Shown here piece after piece: positions 63,495-64,000 of a DNA stretch of 64,000 bases. The translations under genes and the position numbers were made by a program. The stretch's first letter is position 1, and each line of letters opens with the position of its first letter. The stretch covers positions 3,286,001 to 3,350,000 of the forward strand of contig JACKAQ010000001.1 of the NCBI GenBank assembly GCA_020634975.1. The letters run 5' to 3'. The notes below the pieces were generated by a model, which did not search any database, was not told where the DNA came from, and saw only the letters and a list, made by a program, of their open reading frames with translations. This stretch comes from JACKAQ01 sp020634975 [NCBI: Calditrichia bacterium]. GTDB lineage: Bacteria > Calditrichota > Calditrichia > RBG-13-44-9.

Positions 63495-63932
63495 ATGGGA
63501 CAACAACAGCTACTGTTAATTACATTATCACTTATAGTTGTTGGCGCGGCAATTGCGCCAATATCATATATGTTTCGCAGCCAGGCATCGCAATCCAATC
63601 GCGAAGCAATGATTGGCGATTTGATCAACACGGCGGCCAGGGCTCAAAAATTTCATCGCACACCCACAACTTTGGGTGGCGGCGGCAACAGTTTTAACGG
63701 GTTTTATCTCAGCTCGTTGGATACCGCCAACGCCAACGGCAGCTACAGCTTAAGTACGACGGTGCCTTCCGGCGCCGCGTATGTCGCCGGTAGCTCAACG
63801 CCAATTTCCAGTGACGTAGACACCATTTACATTGTTGGTTGCGGTACGGAGGCCGGCACGGACGGCACCAATTTGGTAAAATGTTTTATCAGCGTTTCAA
63901 TGAATGATTACAACGTGACCATCCTCAATTAA
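63495..63932 (+). CDS. Pilin-like or pseudopilin-like protein (GQQQLLLI family)
   Basis: A 145-residue protein beginning MGQQQLLLITLSLIVVGAAIA, a short hydrophobic helix like a prepilin-type N-terminus but without a clear leader peptide. SNREAMIGDLINTAARAQKF and PTTLGGGGNSFNGFYL are typical of a small FCB-group family. The C-terminal part has two Cys residues. Function is unproven; a surface fibre subunit is plausible. The gene is divergent from the membrane-protein/Hsp70 operon, which starts at 63314. No further gene is seen to 64000. Confidence 0.65.
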   Translation: MGQQQLLLITLSLIVVGAAIAPISYMFRSQASQSNREAMIGDLINTAARAQKFHRTPTTLGGGGNSFNGFYLSSLDTANANGSYSLSTTVPSGAAYVAGSSTPISSDVDTIYIVGCGTEAGTDGTNLVKCFISVSMNDYNVTILN

Positions 63933-64000
63933 CATTCTCCAAAAATGCGCAACCCGTTAATTTTCGAACCGTATATTCTGTGTTTTTCGCAATTGCGGAA

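Noticed and set aside
63464-63697. Short frame overlapping the pilin-like gene
   Set aside because: It has no conserved sequence, and the alternative frame starting at 63495 encodes a recognisable family.
1-64000. Search for tRNA, rRNA, CRISPR and transposases
   Set aside because: No clover-leaf tRNA motif, rRNA-like stretch, regularly spaced direct repeats or DDE/serine recombinase signature was found by eye. A dedicated scan would be needed to exclude small RNAs.

Overview
The window looks like chromosomal DNA from an FCB-group bacterium, probably Calditrichota-like. The evidence is a secreted protein with a type IX secretion (QNYPNPFNPST) tail, a two-component propeller sensor kinase, a GQQQLLLI-type pilin-like protein, and several candidate promoters of the Bacteroidota kind (TTG, about 20 bases, TAnnTT). 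The phylum is inferred from gene families only. No rRNA, tRNA, CRISPR array, phage or transposase gene was seen. Dispersed intergenic repeats are common.

Layout. 0-7 kb holds a PLP-dependent decarboxylase cut by the window edge, a broken CNNM/CorC transporter, an alpha/beta hydrolase, a DUF512 radical-SAM protein, a broken GNAT acetyltransferase coupled to a McjB-type transglutaminase-like protein, and a Gfo/Idh/MocA oxidoreductase. 7-18 kb holds a PadR regulator with a MacB/FtsX-type permease, a large secreted zinc metalloprotease followed by a clear terminator, MoaD-MoaE, and a propeller sensor kinase with its LuxR-type response regulator. 18-24 kb holds a VapBC-like toxin-antitoxin pair, then a run of secreted or envelope genes that nearly all carry frameshifts (sorting-signal protein, small membrane proteins, OmpA-like protein, lipoprotein, VWA protein).

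24-38 kb holds an rRNA methyltransferase, a DUF4062-TM-DUF2914-like fusion protein, an ABC exporter, a PhzF isomerase, a lipoprotein, a sigma-54 activator with a Ser/Thr kinase-PEGA protein and a DUF5683-like protein, a haloacid dehalogenase, a DUF1801 protein and an octaheme cytochrome/TPR lipoprotein. 38-51.6 kb is mostly housekeeping: a His-rich repeat protein, apt, a DinB-like protein, acylphosphatase, a SLOG protein, mutM, a SAM hydrolase, a YbbR protein, tsaD, a VWA membrane protein, and the minus-strand cluster DUF4416-purM-plsY-purC-gpsA. 51.6-64 kb holds a small membrane protein, an MhqO/MhqD-like pair, an eight-PAS hybrid kinase, and a minus-strand cluster of a membrane protein, an Hsp70-like protein with a hydrophobic tail, an epimerase and a DUF4861 lipoprotein, then a pilin-like protein.

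The best candidates for undescribed biology are the membrane-spanning DUF4062 protein at 25.05-26.65 kb and the membrane Hsp70 pair at 60.2-63.3 kb. Ten genes in the first 38 kb need frame corrections, several at homopolymers, and none needs one after 38.2 kb. This matters for any reading of the 'broken' genes: they may be assembly errors rather than true pseudogenes.
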